The notes under the pieces are model-generated. The model worked only from the letters and a program-made list of their open reading frames with translations, searched no databases and had not been told where the DNA came from. Below, in pieces: positions 5,360 to 5,605 of a stretch of 5,605 bases of DNA. This DNA comes from MGOM01 sp035455265. Its GTDB lineage: Bacteria > Chloroflexota > Anaerolineae > Anaerolineales > E44-bin32. A program made the translations under genes and the position numbers. How positions within the stretch are numbered: the stretch's first letter is position 1; each line of letters starts with the position of its first letter. The stretch covers positions 1 to 5,605 of the forward strand of contig DATIFK010000166.1 in the NCBI GenBank assembly GCA_035455265.1, given 5' to 3'.

Positions 5360-5605
5360 CTGTTGCGCCGCGTCGATCGCCTTAAGCTCGAAGTACGCTT
5401 CAAGGACCTGCTTGACAATGGGACCGGAGGTGACGGCGCCCTCGCTGCCGTTGTAGACGAAAGCGACGACGGCGATCTCCGGGTTCTCGAAGGGTGCGTA
5501 GGCGGCATACCAGGCGTGCGTCGGCCAGTTGCCGGGAACGCACAGGTTCCGCTGCAAAGCCAGCGCGTCGCAGAACTCTCCCGTGCCGGTCTTGCCCGCC
5601 GACGA
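5354..5605 (-). CDS. mrdA: Penicillin-binding protein 2, C-terminal part (5' end outside window)
   Basis: The last 83 residues of a class B penicillin-binding protein, an inner-membrane enzyme with a periplasmic-side transpeptidase domain that cross-links peptidoglycan; the start lies beyond the right edge. The fragment begins SSAGKTGTGEF, containing the KTG(T) third active-site motif of the transpeptidase domain (K at 5593-5591). HAWYAAYAPFENPEIAVV then forms the closing strand region, followed by a YNGSEG turn and a C-terminal helix, VKQVLEAYFELKAID. The SxxK and SxN motifs lie outside the window. The call of PBP2 (partner of RodA) rather than PBP3/FtsI rests on the HAWYAAYAP...NPEIAV pattern and on the min-rodA neighbours. 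Translation ends in AAQQQ, directly at heptad array C. Confidence 0.88.
   Translation of the reverse strand, partial: SSAGKTGTGEFCDALALQRNLCVPGNWPTHAWYAAYAPFENPEIAVVAFVYNGSEGAVTSGPIVKQVLEAYFELKAIDAAQQQ

Overview
This is a GC-rich bacterial chromosomal window whose minus strand carries a cell-shape and division cluster. In transcription order (right to left) it holds the 3' end of mrdA (PBP2), then minC, minD, minE, rodA and gltX, followed by a tRNA-Gln(CUG) gene. A plus-strand gene for a secreted-metallopeptidase-like protein enters from the left edge and converges on the tRNA. The order PBP2-minCDE-rodA resembles clusters I recall from Clostridia-type Firmicutes and from Chloroflexi. Together with high GC, a MinE-containing Min system and heptad-type intergenic repeats, I lean towards a Chloroflexota (Anaerolineae-like) organism. 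That is inference, because no taxonomic marker is present.

Layout. 2-376 (+): C-terminal 124 residues of a metzincin-like protein with a variant zinc motif. 441-478: perfect 38-bp palindromic terminator shared by the converging units. 484-557 (-): tRNA-Gln with encoded CCA and its own promoter-like sequence at 573-602. 558-767: spacer occupied by degenerate 7-bp tandem repeats. 768-2255 (-) gltX; 2264-3367 (-) rodA; 3372-3641 (-) minE; 3638-4444 (-) minD; 4458-5156 (-) minC. 5157-5353: spacer with an extended -10 promoter and two more heptad arrays. 5354-5605 (-): C-terminal 83 residues of PBP2.

How the genes work together. PBP2 (transpeptidase) and RodA (SEDS glycosyltransferase) form the lateral-wall synthase of the elongation machinery. 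MinC, MinD and MinE place the division septum by inhibiting FtsZ away from midcell. Junctions inside the run are tight (13 nt, an ATGA overlap, 4 nt and 8 nt), so minC-minD-minE-rodA-gltX is very probably one operon. It starts from a strong-looking TGnTATAAT promoter just upstream of minC, possibly with read-through from mrdA. GluRS is the terminal, functionally unrelated gene.

The most unusual signal is a set of 7-bp-period, highly degenerate repeats in both substantial intergenic gaps. They start at the stop codons of gltX and mrdA and, near the tRNA, appear to supply a promoter -35 element. I see no CRISPR array, insertion sequence or defence system.
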